64,000 nt of DNA from Marsupella aquatica. Taxonomy: Eukaryota; Marchantiophyta. Below the pieces are notes generated by a model. The model saw only the letters and a list, made by a program, of their open reading frames with translations, was not told the origin of the DNA and did no database searches. Positions within the stretch are counted from its first letter, which is position 1; each line of letters opens with the position of its first letter. A program made the translations under genes and the position numbers. Shown one piece after another: positions 52,786-62,217 of the stretch. The stretch spans positions 1-64,000 of the forward strand of contig CCZZQB010000054.1 in NCBI GenBank assembly GCA_973895155.1, written 5' to 3'.

Positions 52786-53410
52786 TGCTCGCACAAGGGC
52801 GAAGGAAGCACTGACGACCACCGCGCTCTTTCCGTACTGCAAACGGAAAAAACCCGTCACACAGCTTCGATCGTACTGTACTTAACATGGGAAATAAGAA
52901 GAATCTAGAGCACAGAGCATGACATATACGCTAAGGAAACTGAACTCCTAGCCTGGATCTATGACACATGTCGTTATCTTATTTGACAACACATAAGGGG
53001 ATCAATGTATTGAGGGTCATGCAACCTATAGTTACCGTTGAATATGACCGTTGAAAGGAAAACCTGACGTTAGATGGACCCCAACCTTTTGGATTGTTAT
53101 GAATAGCGCCAGGCGCTAAACATAAATTGACTTTGCATGGACCTCTACTTTTGCAATGTTTTTAATAGCGCTTGGCGCTATTCATCATCTGATATTTCTA
53201 GAACAAAAGGGTTCTTCCTAAATAACGTTTTTTGTTAATGTCGTTGATTGTAAATGACGTTGATATAATGACAAAATACATATATGGTGTTAGAGGATTG
53301 TCTTATTATAATGGCTTTAGGGAACTGTTAGTCAGGATCGATAACAGTCCTCGTCGGTGGAATTTTGATTCATAATTTTCCTACACTCATTCGCTTCCAA
53401 GGCTTCTGTG
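52786..53410. promoter_or_regulatory. Divergent promoter region of copy R
   Basis: 625 bp between the start codons of genes B and A, AT-rich, with palindromes at 53104-53118 and 53166-53180. No frame of note. It should carry both promoters; no unambiguous TATA box was assigned. Confidence 0.6.
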
Positions 53411-55310
53411 ATGTCTCAGTCAATCGTAGTTACCCGTATGTCCACCGGTGACATTGTTTCCATTCCAGTGTCTGTGGCCGAAAGGTACAGGCAAATAAGT
53501 GAGGTTTATCTTTGTGGAAGGTTTGATTTGCGCATGAATGACATAAAGGCAATCGTTCAGGAGGGAACGGAAGCCAATGACTTTGAATCTATCGCACTTT
53601 TTGATGTCGATGACGGGGTGAGATTTTGGCACCTTAATGTTGGGTTGCGCTACTCCATTGTTGTTCGGGAACCAAATCAAGGAGATTGGCAATCCCCTCA
53701 GAGGGATCCGGTGGATGTAGTTGCTCTTTCCGATAGTGATGATGAGGAGCCACCAAGGATCCCCTTCGTGGAGCCTTCGGCGCCTGAAGTGGTCTTGGTC
53801 AAAGAGGAGATGCCATCGTCGCAATCCCATATTGTATACCGGAGAAGTGCAATGGACGCGCTGCTCAAGTCAACTGGGTCCAACAAACTTTCAAGGTTCA
53901 TTTCGGCTGGAAACTTCCGGCATGAACAAGTACCTTGTTTGCCACCGAAGTACAATGGAAATGTAGTGTTTGAGTTGCCTCCATTGTCGGGAATTCTTTC
54001 AAAAGGATCCCGTCTACAGGACATGGACCAAACCAAGGATTGCTACATCTGGACTAGAATATTTCCTACCACTACAAACGTGCAGCCCAAGAAATACTGG
54101 GAATTCGGTAAAGTCACTTGTACTGGATTTATTGAGTGCAGGAATAAAACTTGTGACTACTTCCGCCGAAGAAGAGGAGGAATGCAAAGGCATGGGCTGG
54201 TACCCCAAAACTTGGAGGCTCTCACCGTGTTGGATCGTTCATTGAGCAGGGTGGAGTTGTTTGTCATTATTGCCAGCAGCTCCCTTTTTGTGTAGAGGCA
54301 TGCTCTGCAAGACTGTTTTATATGTATCCTCAAGTTCTGCTTGACTCAAATACCTGTAGTCACATGTCTTGCCTTGCGATTCATACGGGCACCCACAACC
54401 ATCCTTGTCGTAAGGTATTTTCCCGGAGTGCGGAAAAGGTAGTTGAAGATGTCATAAAAAAGAAATTGGAAGGCAATCCAACTTGGACGCCTGCCAGGAT
54501 TAAAAATGTAGCGACAGGATCTTTTGTACAGTCTTTGTGTGAGAGCCTAGGTGAGATTGAAGATATCGAAGAGACAGAGATTTTCCAGTCTCTAATGGTA
54601 GTTTCTACTCCACAGAAGTTTGCATCTCTTTTCAGGAGTGTTAGGCAGGACCAGAAAGGCCGTGGAGAGTTGGATTTTCTTGTTCGGTATCAAAAGAATA
54701 TCAACATGCCTTTTCTACACAGGTACATCCTTCCAGGTCAAGGATCTCAAGAAGACAAACCTCACATATTTAAGATGACTTCCAAAGGCCATGGGTCTGG
54801 GGTGGATCTTTTGCGGCAAATGCAACCTGGAGGGATGCTTGAAGGTGCCTGGGTAAGCTTCGATGTCATGAAATGAATGACCAAGGATTGGGTGACTTTT
54901 AGCGCACACGTTTACGATCACAATTACCGCGCATTGTGTACAATATTTACTTGCGAGCTAAAAGCTGAGGACACGGCGTCATTCGAGAAGGCTTGGAGAT
55001 TAATGATTGAGGTTTCCAAAGAGAATGGGTTAGATAATCCAACCATTCATGGCTTCATGGCAGACAATGCCCAAGCCGGATGGTTAGCAGTCCGAAATGT
55101 TTTTTTTGGAGGGCACCCAAACCCTGAACGAGAGAGGACGGACGCTTTTCATTTTTACCAAGCTTTTCATCGCCATTCTGTTGAAGGAGTGTTGGAAGAG
55201 AAGCAGGCGAAACATCAAATGCTATGGGATAAATTACGGAATGCACCGACATTTGTAGAGGCTTACCGACTTTCAAGAGAGATTGACCTATGGTGGTAGT
55301 CGGGTAATTG
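53411..55310 (+). pseudogene. MULE-like transposase gene A, copy R, N-terminal and catalytic part
   Basis: Starts MSQSIVVTRMSTGDIV at 53411. An N-terminal domain of unknown type (YLCGRFDLRMNDIKAIVQ) and an acidic linker are followed by a Cys/His cluster (TCTGFIECRNKTCDYF, then in shifted frames HYCQQLPFCVEAC and SCLAIHTGTHNHP) resembling WRKY/GCM/FLYWCH-type fingers. Next is a helical region (KFASLFRSVRQDQKGRG) and a MULE-like DDE segment: FSAHVYDHNYRALCTIFT, ...FMADNAQAGWLAVRNVFFGG and DAFHFYQAFHRHSVEGVLEE. Frameshifts near 54180-54290 and a TGA at 54874-54876 disable it. Confidence 0.75.
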
Positions 55311-55327
55311 CTTACTTGGAAAGAAGT

Positions 55328-55667
55328 GTTTACAAAAGATAGCAAACAGGAAACAGGATTTAATAACAAAAACTGGTAACAAGAAAAAAAACTAGTAACA
55401 GGAAAATGGATGGAAATTTTTTTTGAATTTTTTTTTGAATTTTTTTTTTGAAAATTTTTTTTTTGAGAAAAAAAAAGTTTTTTTTTTGGTCAACCAGTTT
55501 TTTTTGCTACAGCCCAAAGCTAGCCAAAAATGTTGCATTGTTAATTTTTTTTGGAAATAACATGTTTTATGAGACATTTTTAAATTGTCATTTTTCCTGG
55601 TAACAGTGATTTTTTCTTGGTAACAGCATTTTAAAAACAGGAAAAAAAAATCTTGTTTACCTGTTTC
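55328..55667 (+). repeat. Low-complexity insertion in gene A, shared with 45672
   Basis: It begins GTGTTTACAAAAGATAGC, followed by repeated AACAGG and GGTAACA words and long T runs (55418-55520), and ends near CTTGTTTACCTGTTTC. The first ~80 bp match 45672-45755 in gene B copy L, where it also breaks a coding exon. AAACAGG-type words at the left and their complement at the right suggest a small inverted-repeat element. A degenerate palindrome (CTACAGCCCAAAGCTAG) lies inside. Confidence 0.6.
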
Positions 55668-57546
55668 TTGTCTTCGTCGCTATACCCCCTGGAAAGCTCC
55701 GAATGCTTCAAAGTTGGATATCGTGGTGGGTCGTGCGTTGGAGGCAGTGGGGAAATTTTATTCGCTTGGTGAGTAATAGCGCTTGGCGCTAGTAATATGC
55801 AAGTCAGATTGCTTTGTAGAAGTACATTTTTCAGATGACATTCCTCAACATTCCATCCAAAGAATCCAAATAATGTAATTGATTCTCAAATATTGACCTA
55901 TTTATTTTCATAAACATGTGATTACACAATAATATTGATGGTTTTGTCTAAATGTTCTGCCTAGCGCCTGGCGCTAGTATGTTTTGCGGATTCTTACCAG
56001 TGTTTATGCTTTGTCGTTCTAGGACAAAAGTGCTGAAGAAGGCGCTAGGATTCCTAACTATACCGGGTCAGAGTCTGTTCATGCGGGAATGAAAGCATGG
56101 GTAATGAAAAAAAAAGTTGGGCTCTTTGAGGCATGTGAAATGGATCAGAATCGAGCTATATCGCAGGTTGCAGCATATACCACATATCGGAAAGGATTGA
56201 GTAGAGGAAGAGGTCCTACAATATGGGAACTGGCTTTCCGTTCAGCTGACCAGGCAGGTTCCCCAGAGCTGTTCGAGGATGCGATGAACATGCTCCTCTC
56301 CAATGCAGCTGAGTTTGACTTGGAGAGAAGCGTTCCTCTCAACGGAGATGTTACAAAGTCTGTCAAGAGGAAAGGACCTGCAACTGGGATTGTCTCGCCA
56401 CAAGACTCCCACCGACATGATAAAGTCCTTATCACATCGCCGAATACCAGATCAATCAAGCGTAAAAATCTGCACCACACAATGTTTGCTTCCATATCGG
56501 AAGAAAAACCTGATGACATTTCCGTTGTCAATCTCTCAGGAAGTGATGATTCGAGGGATGTAGATCGTGATGATTTCAGTACACCGCAGAGTCGACATCA
56601 ATCACGTTCAACACAATACCCACAAAGCGCCCCCGCTGTACTTCAGCAGACATTGCTCCAATCTCCAGTTCTTGAAACAGAATTCATGCAGGGTTCATGG
56701 CATCTGTGTCAGACATCAAGATTTGGGGCCGGTCCACAGTGCAACACGTCATTTGGCGGTAGTTCCGAGAGAGACGAGGGTCGAAATAGAGTGAAGAAAG
56801 TTGGGTTCCCCTCATCAAACAATGTCATTGGAATTGTTGTCAAAGGACAATGCATGTTCAGGGGGGAACCCATAGCCAAAATGATATGGTTCTGCCCAAA
56901 CAACACATGCTATCGGGGCCGTCCCCGCCGTGGTGTAGTGAACCTGCCCTCCGTTCCTGATGTTCTTCCTGTTATAAAAGGAACAAATGTTTCGGAAGCT
57001 GAGATGAAGTATCTTGTTGACCAGGGAATACCTATAGCCCGAGGAAGAGACGGTCCTCTACCTCCACCATCACTTTTCGAGCTTTGAATCAATGTAAACT
57101 TATTTCCAGAGAGAGTGAATCTTTTGGAACCCACTGTTCGTCTCCAAAGTCGGAATGGAAAGAACACGGTTCCTCGATCGACCTTGACCCATGGTCACAT
57201 GAAGAGGATTGAATCTGCAAGAAAAGAGACCATGTCCGTCTAGGGACAATGGGATGTTTCTATTGGGAACTCATGGGGGAAGCAATTCAAAGTACAAACA
57301 CATGAGAATCTAAGGACGCCGAATAGTTACTTTGTGCAGATTTGTATTTTCCCGACTTGTTCTTGTGAGGATTTCTATCGTCGACATTCTCGCAGACATC
57401 CATATATGCCTTGCAAACATTTGTACTGGGTTTTCCATACCGTTTTCAAACTAGACGTTGAGGAATCTACTTTGACCAGCCAACCAATTCTCACAGTTGG
57501 AGAAGTCCGACTGATCTTGGAGAGGGAGAATGCTCATGGTTTATAG
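55668..57546 (+). pseudogene. Gene A copy R, C-terminal part with SWIM zinc finger
   Basis: Exon 55668-55768 encodes WKAPNASKLDIVVGRALEAV. A spliceosomal intron follows (GTGAGT at 55769 to TTCTAG at 56022) with palindromes at 55777 and 55962. The next exon (56023-57087) has a helical domain (RAISQVAAYTTYRKGLSRGR, IWELAFRSADQAG) and a Ser-rich linker. At 57334-57546 lies FPTCSCEDFYRR...MPCKHLYWVF, a CxC...CxH SWIM finger as in MULE transposases. A TAA at 57085-57087 and a TAG near 57241 separate the last pieces. The SWIM finger after a DDE segment is the strongest argument for the MULE assignment. Confidence 0.78.
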
Positions 57547-57730
57547 AGAAGTATATATTTGTCCTATACTTGAAACGGTTATATTAGTTTTTGTCGTATT
57601 ACAACGATATAGTTTTATGTTAGCGCCTGGCGCTAGGATGGAAGTCTTCCTTATTATCATTTACTTCATTGTAATCCTATCACTACAAATGATATTTTAA
57701 ATTTGTGTTTCCTGTTAGAATATATTTAAC
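57547..57730. other. Sequence after gene A, with last palindrome
   Basis: 184 bp of AT-rich DNA with one exact palindrome at 57621-57635. It likely approaches the transposon end, but LTR-P begins at 57731 and may have cut it off. No terminal inverted repeat was recognised. Confidence 0.5.
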
Positions 57731-59206
57731 TGTGATGCCTAGACAGGAATCACTCGACCGGTTAAGTGGGTAAAGCAGGAAGGCACCCTAGGAACACCTT
57801 AGTACAGTGACAAAACAAGGAAAATATAAACAATTAGGGGCAACCATGGAACCCGGGCAGAGGCCGGAGGTAAGGCTGAGGGTGAAAACCCGATTAGGGT
57901 TAGGGCGCGTTAAGCGTCGGCGGCTAGGAAGGATCAACGGGAAGAAGGACCGGCAGAGGAGAGGGGTAAGGAGCGCTTGCAGGAGATGGTGGCTCATTTG
58001 CGAGCACGAACTAGGCAGACGACTACGGGAGGCCAACTACTGTCAGCTGCTTAAGCAAGCACTCGGGGAGAGAGTAGATACCGACGATCGACCTAAGGAG
58101 GGTATGAGCAACGTCAATCAAGCGGCACATTTTTGGGGATGCCTGTTCGAACGGGCAACTGAGTACATCAAGACTTACGAGGACGAGGAGTCAGAAAGGG
58201 CAGCTCGAGAACGGCAGGAGCTCGTTCGATTGTGGGAGCTGCACAAGACGGCTTTCTTAGGAGGCGAACTCATCAAGGACGAGTTCCTGTGGACGCCTAC
58301 TTCCAATCAACTCGACGATCTTCTGTTTTGCAAAGACAGCGTCGTCGGCATCCGAGAGGCCATCAAGAACTGCAACGACATACACTGGGAATTAAAGGGT
58401 AGCACGGAAAGGTGGACCCGGGCAACGGTGCTAGGAGAAACCTCCACGGCAGCAGAGATGAAGAGGAAGGGAGCCGTCAACGATGAAGCCACCCCGGCAA
58501 AAAGAACGAGGTCGGCGGCACCAAAGAAGCCAGCCGAGCAGCAGAGCAGGAGGCAGGGAGAAGCCGAAGAGGAGGAGGTCGATCCCATCAAGGCCATTCC
58601 AACCAGGGATGACACCTGGAAGGGCTGGGCGGCAACCCTACCGGTGGAGGTGCAACTACATTTTGCACGGGAGGAGGATGCATGCTTTACGGCCATGCAG
58701 ACCAAGAAGTACCAAGGCTTCATGGCCGGATCCGGCTTGGAGGCCTTTGTAAGATTACCATGGCTGAAGCCGGAGGTACCGGAGTCAGACCTATTAGAAT
58801 TCGTGGGGTCATGGGAACCCGAGACCAATTGCACGAGGATATATGGGAAGGATTTCTATCTTACTCCCAAGGTAATTGCCGAAGTGTTTGGCTTGCCGAT
58901 GGGCAATAAGACCAAAGTTGATACCAGGAAGACCTTGCCTGACAAGGAGTTCCGGTCGTTCCCCGGGCCATCAACGAAGAATGGCTTCTTCCGGAACACC
59001 TGCACCAACCCGCACATAGGAGAGATGATCGACTTCTTGCGGGTGACCATGCATTGTAACTTGCCGAGGGCAGAGATCGGCAAGGCATAGGTCTATCTGG
59101 CAGAAAGGCCAGACCCAAGCCGGGACTACAACGGGTACCTCCTCAACCAATTGAAGAAGATCTTAAAGGAGGAGCAGCAGGTAATCGGCATGGGGAGCGT
59201 GTCGCG
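57731..59206 (+). mobile_element. LTR-P fragment, 5' part, cut by Gypsy-C
   Basis: LTR-P begins TGTGATGCC at 57731 (flank TTAAC) and is colinear with Gypsy-A LTRs until GTGTCGCG at 59206, where Gypsy-C starts. The rest must lie beyond Gypsy-C, outside the window. Confidence 0.88.
57846..59090 (+). CDS. LTR-P ORF, 414-codon copy ending in a nonsense codon
   Basis: From the ATG at 57846 the frame runs without break through the site where both Gypsy-A LTRs have the first frameshift. It covers the basic N-terminus, charged helices (FWGCLFERATEYIKTYEDEE), KR-rich linker and conserved block. It ends at TAG (59088-59090), where other copies have CAG (KAQVYLAERPD). The sequence remains similar for another 110 bp. 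An upstream in-frame ATG at 57807 would add 13 residues; MEPGQRPE is preferred as it is common to all copies. Confidence 0.72.
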   Translation: MEPGQRPEVRLRVKTRLGLGRVKRRRLGRINGKKDRQRRGVRSACRRWWLICEHELGRRLREANYCQLLKQALGERVDTDDRPKEGMSNVNQAAHFWGCLFERATEYIKTYEDEESERAARERQELVRLWELHKTAFLGGELIKDEFLWTPTSNQLDDLLFCKDSVVGIREAIKNCNDIHWELKGSTERWTRATVLGETSTAAEMKRKGAVNDEATPAKRTRSAAPKKPAEQQSRRQGEAEEEEVDPIKAIPTRDDTWKGWAATLPVEVQLHFAREEDACFTAMQTKKYQGFMAGSGLEAFVRLPWLKPEVPESDLLEFVGSWEPETNCTRIYGKDFYLTPKVIAEVFGLPMGNKTKVDTRKTLPDKEFRSFPGPSTKNGFFRNTCTNPHIGEMIDFLRVTMHCNLPRAEIGKA

Positions 59207-59567
59207 TGTGACGGGTACCCCGTCACGGGAAGTCACACATAACTGGTTGCAAAGGCCGATACCTTGTTAATAGTCAATGTAAATAAGCCATTTTTTAATT
59301 TTTAGTTAATTCCGTCATTATAGGTTGATGATGCCCCAGGTGACTTTATATTCTTTCTCTCATAATAGTTCTAAGATTTGCGGCGACCTAAGTGGGCAAA
59401 TATTTTGGGACCTTGAAACTAGCCAGGACCAGCCCCATAGGACTTACCGTTTTGCTTCAAGAGCTATTGTTGAGACCCCCATTGCAAAGTCAGGAGAGGG
59501 GGGGGTTTTTTTAAATAAATCCCTCCTCAGGAGGGCGAGTCCCATTAGTGGCCGTCCGAGAGAAAGA

Positions 59568-59695
59568 GGGGCTGCCTCGCGAGCCCATAGGGCTGCGTGC
59601 CCGGGCGATTAATGGGGCTCCGCGAGCTGAAGGGGCTGCCTCGCGAGCCCATAGGGCTGCGTGCCCGGGCAATTAATGAGGCTCCGCGAGCTGAA
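59568..59695. repeat. Two copies of a 64-bp GC-rich repeat
   Basis: Units start at 59568 and 59632 with GGGGCTGCCTCGCGAGCCC and differ at two or three bases, mostly A/G. Confidence 0.85.
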
Positions 59696-59710
59696 GGAGC
59701 GCAAGCGAGC

Positions 59711-59945
59711 GGGGGGGGGGAGTTAAAGGGCCTCCCGCGAGCTGGGAGGATCACGCGAGCGGGGGGGAGTTAAAGGGCCTCCCGCGAGCTGGGAGGATCA
59801 CGCGAGCGGGGGGGAGTTAAAGGGCCTCCCGCGAGCTGGGAGGATCACGCGAGCGGGGGGGAGTTAAAGGGCCTCCCGCGAGCTGGGAGGATCACGCGAG
59901 CGGGGGGGAGTTGAAGGGCCTCCCGCGAGCCGGGAGGAATGGCCG
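59711..59945. repeat. 47-bp minisatellite, five units
   Basis: The AGTTAAAGGG word occurs at 59721, 59768, 59815, 59862 and 59909 (as AGTTGAAGGG), exactly 47 bp apart. Each unit contains the hairpin CCTCCCGCGAGCTGGGAGG and a run of seven or more G. Units are almost identical, so expansion is recent. Confidence 0.93.
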
Positions 59946-60360
59946 CGCGCCCTGCATAGGGCCGCGCGCAGGAGGACGCAAGGGTAAGGCCCGAGAAATG
60001 GGCCGGGGCGCATGGCGAAGGCGCCAGGAGTTTTTTCGGTTCTATTTTTTTTCCTTCCTTTTTCTTTCCCTCTTCCTTTTGCACGACCCTCTCATTGCCG
60101 AAAGCAAAAACGGGGTTCTTCTCTCTCTTGCCGGAAGCTCTCTCCAGATTCTAATTATTTTTGAAGCTCTCTCTTTCATGGTGGATTAGTGGGGCTTGCT
60201 GGCGTCATTCTTCCAGGCATTAGTGGCGGCCGCACGGAGTAGTGACGGGAAATTGAGAGAATTTAAGTGATCGGGCTACGGGGGCTGTTTCGGGCCAGGG
60301 AATTGACATTGCCACGGGTGACGGGATTGGTGATTGAGAAATTGATTTCGGGATGCATGG

Positions 60361-62217
60361 ATGCTAGATCAACCAGAGTTTAGTGCGTCACGCATTCGGA
60401 GATACAAGGCTGCTTACCGTGACTACGTGGAGACTCGGATTACACGGGAAAGGGAAGAGAGAGAAGTTATGATGAGCACGGGATTGGCAGCGGGTTCCTC
60501 ACCGGTGGGTAGGAAGATTTTTCGTCGAATTTATCCCAAGACCTCCACCAAGGTGATGGAGGATTGTCGGAACATTTTCCAAGCCACCGGGCTTACAGAA
60601 TTCATGAAGGTGGAGATTACCATCCCTTCAGGGAAGAGCTGGGACATTGAGGCCGGGATGGAGTTCCGAACGGAGGGAATCTACTTTGAATGTCTCAAAC
60701 GTGTAGTGCCCCATGTGGAGTTGGCTAAGCTATTGTTTCTTGAGAATCAGAAATTCTCATTCACACCTCGGAATATCAGGGGAGAACTCACGTTGAAAAT
60801 GGTGGCCACTTGGGTGACCAATCCTACCTCCACCACCGCCATCCCTCTTTCTGCTGTCAAGGATGTTGAGTATAAGGGCTTCCTGGCCAAGGTGCATCAA
60901 CGGGTTCTTGGCAACGTGCAATCCGGAGTGCTGAATGAGGAGCATTTCGTGGTAGCTATGGACATCAAGAACTACCCAGCCCATGTGTACGGATGGTGGT
61001 GCTACGGATTGAAGAAGCTATTGGCCGCTGAGCCCGGGAGTGTGAAACCAGGTGGGGCTGTACATTTGATGGGGTCATTTGTATTGGCCAGGGCAGAAGG
61101 GTTGATTGGTTCTCCGGGGCATGAAGACACGGGATCATCTCTCACCACGGAGATCCGGAGTATTGCCACTACCGTTTTAGGGAAGCTCACGGAGGAATCA
61201 TTGTTTGCTGGTGGGGAGGATAATAGAGAAGAAGAGAACCAGGAGGATGATTGCACATTGGAGTGGCTTGAATCACTCGTGGGAGATCCGAAACAGCCTC
61301 TGGAATACAACATTCCGGATGTTTACTTGGCAGAGCTACGGGATTTCAGAGAGGGAGTCCACGAGGGACTCAAGCTAGTCCACGCATTGAGGGAGTCTCT
61401 CAAGCACGCCACAGTCAAAGTAGAGACGTTAGAGCAGAGCATCCTGTCACTGAAGGAGGTGATCAAGACCAAGGAGCAGACCATTCATGAGAAGGTCAGG
61501 CACATCAATGCAGCTCACGTAGAGATCACCAACTTGAAGGGAGCTTTGTCCACCAAGGCCAAGGAAGCAGAAGAAGTAGGAGCGTTGAGGCAAGCATTGG
61601 CCAAAGAGAAGCAAAATTCTGGAGAAGTGATGGAGTGGAGGAACCAGGTGGGAGCACTACGGAGTCAGGTGGCAGCCTTTGAGACACGAGCGAAGAGAAG
61701 TGAGGCCCTGAGTCTAGGGAAACGGAAGAGTCCCGGCACACCTGGCTCCACACTTTCCCCGGATGTGATCTCCCAAGCTATCGAGATGGTGGTGAAGGAG
61801 GTTAGTGGGAAGTATGGACCCTTGTTGGATGGAGCCAAGAAGAGTCAGGAGAAGAGTAAGAGCTTGGAGAAGAAGCTCCGGGAGGTACGGAAATCGTTAC
61901 GGGAGGCTCAGGTCAGTACGGGGATGCCACCCAGGTCTGTCACCCCCGGGACTCCCATGGCCACGGGGCAAGTTCTACCGTTGGAGTTGCGGTCCGGAGA
62001 AGAGGCTACCCTCTGGAAGGACACAATTGGTGAGGGGTACATCAAGGCGTGGCAGGCCTTGGCTGCTTTGAGGAAGCGCGGGAGCAGCAGCACTAAGAGT
62101 ACTCCGTCGAAGAAGAAGAAAAGTACGGTGGCACTCACTCCCGTGAGTGATGAGGAGGAGGACCACTCACGGGGCACAAGTCCGGGCACCGAGAGCGAAG
62201 AAGAAGAGGAGGATTAG
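60361..62217 (+). CDS. 618-residue LTR-associated ORF: globular domain plus coiled coil
   Basis: The ATG at 60361 is the third of three close ATGs; the first two meet stops at once. Residues ~60-270 form a globular part with FSFTPRNIRGELTLKM and YGLKKLLAAEPGSVKPGGAV. These correspond in order and spacing to FYLTPKVIAEVFGLPM and NQLKKILKEEQ...MGSVSRLG of the LTR-P protein, so the two look distantly related. An acidic segment (~280-300), a ~200-residue coiled coil (LKEVIKTKEQTIHEKVRHIN), a Ser/Pro-rich region, KKKKS and an acidic end follow. The frame is intact. It lies opposite to Gypsy-C transcription. Its function is unknown. Confidence 0.8.
   Translation: MLDQPEFSASRIRRYKAAYRDYVETRITREREEREVMMSTGLAAGSSPVGRKIFRRIYPKTSTKVMEDCRNIFQATGLTEFMKVEITIPSGKSWDIEAGMEFRTEGIYFECLKRVVPHVELAKLLFLENQKFSFTPRNIRGELTLKMVATWVTNPTSTTAIPLSAVKDVEYKGFLAKVHQRVLGNVQSGVLNEEHFVVAMDIKNYPAHVYGWWCYGLKKLLAAEPGSVKPGGAVHLMGSFVLARAEGLIGSPGHEDTGSSLTTEIRSIATTVLGKLTEESLFAGGEDNREEENQEDDCTLEWLESLVGDPKQPLEYNIPDVYLAELRDFREGVHEGLKLVHALRESLKHATVKVETLEQSILSLKEVIKTKEQTIHEKVRHINAAHVEITNLKGALSTKAKEAEEVGALRQALAKEKQNSGEVMEWRNQVGALRSQVAAFETRAKRSEALSLGKRKSPGTPGSTLSPDVISQAIEMVVKEVSGKYGPLLDGAKKSQEKSKSLEKKLREVRKSLREAQVSTGMPPRSVTPGTPMATGQVLPLELRSGEEATLWKDTIGEGYIKAWQALAALRKRGSSSTKSTPSKKKKSTVALTPVSDEEEDHSRGTSPGTESEEEEED

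Larger units (their letters stand above)
43769..57635. repeat. Dispersed 15-bp palindrome TAGCGCCTGGCGCTA, ~20 copies
   Basis: Copies begin at 43769, 43833, 43936 (longer loop), 44088, 44150, 45294, 45787, 45809 (half), 45906, 46039, 46255, 46354, 47481, 50502, 50561, 51966, 53104, 53166, 55777, 55962 and 57621. Exact TAGCGCCTGGCGCTA occurs at 46039, 55962 and 57621. Variants include TAGCGCTTGGCGCTA, TAGCGCCAGGCGCTA, TAGCGCCCGACGCTA and TAGCACCGGGCGCTG. All lie in introns, intergenic DNA or other non-coding DNA of the MULE locus; I found none in the retroelements of this window. Confidence 0.92.

Noticed and set aside
55418-55520. Long T runs as the poly(A) tail of a retrotransposed gene on the minus strand
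   Set aside because: The runs are interrupted by GAA/GAAAA words and lie inside a repeat shared with 45672; no processed gene is adjacent.
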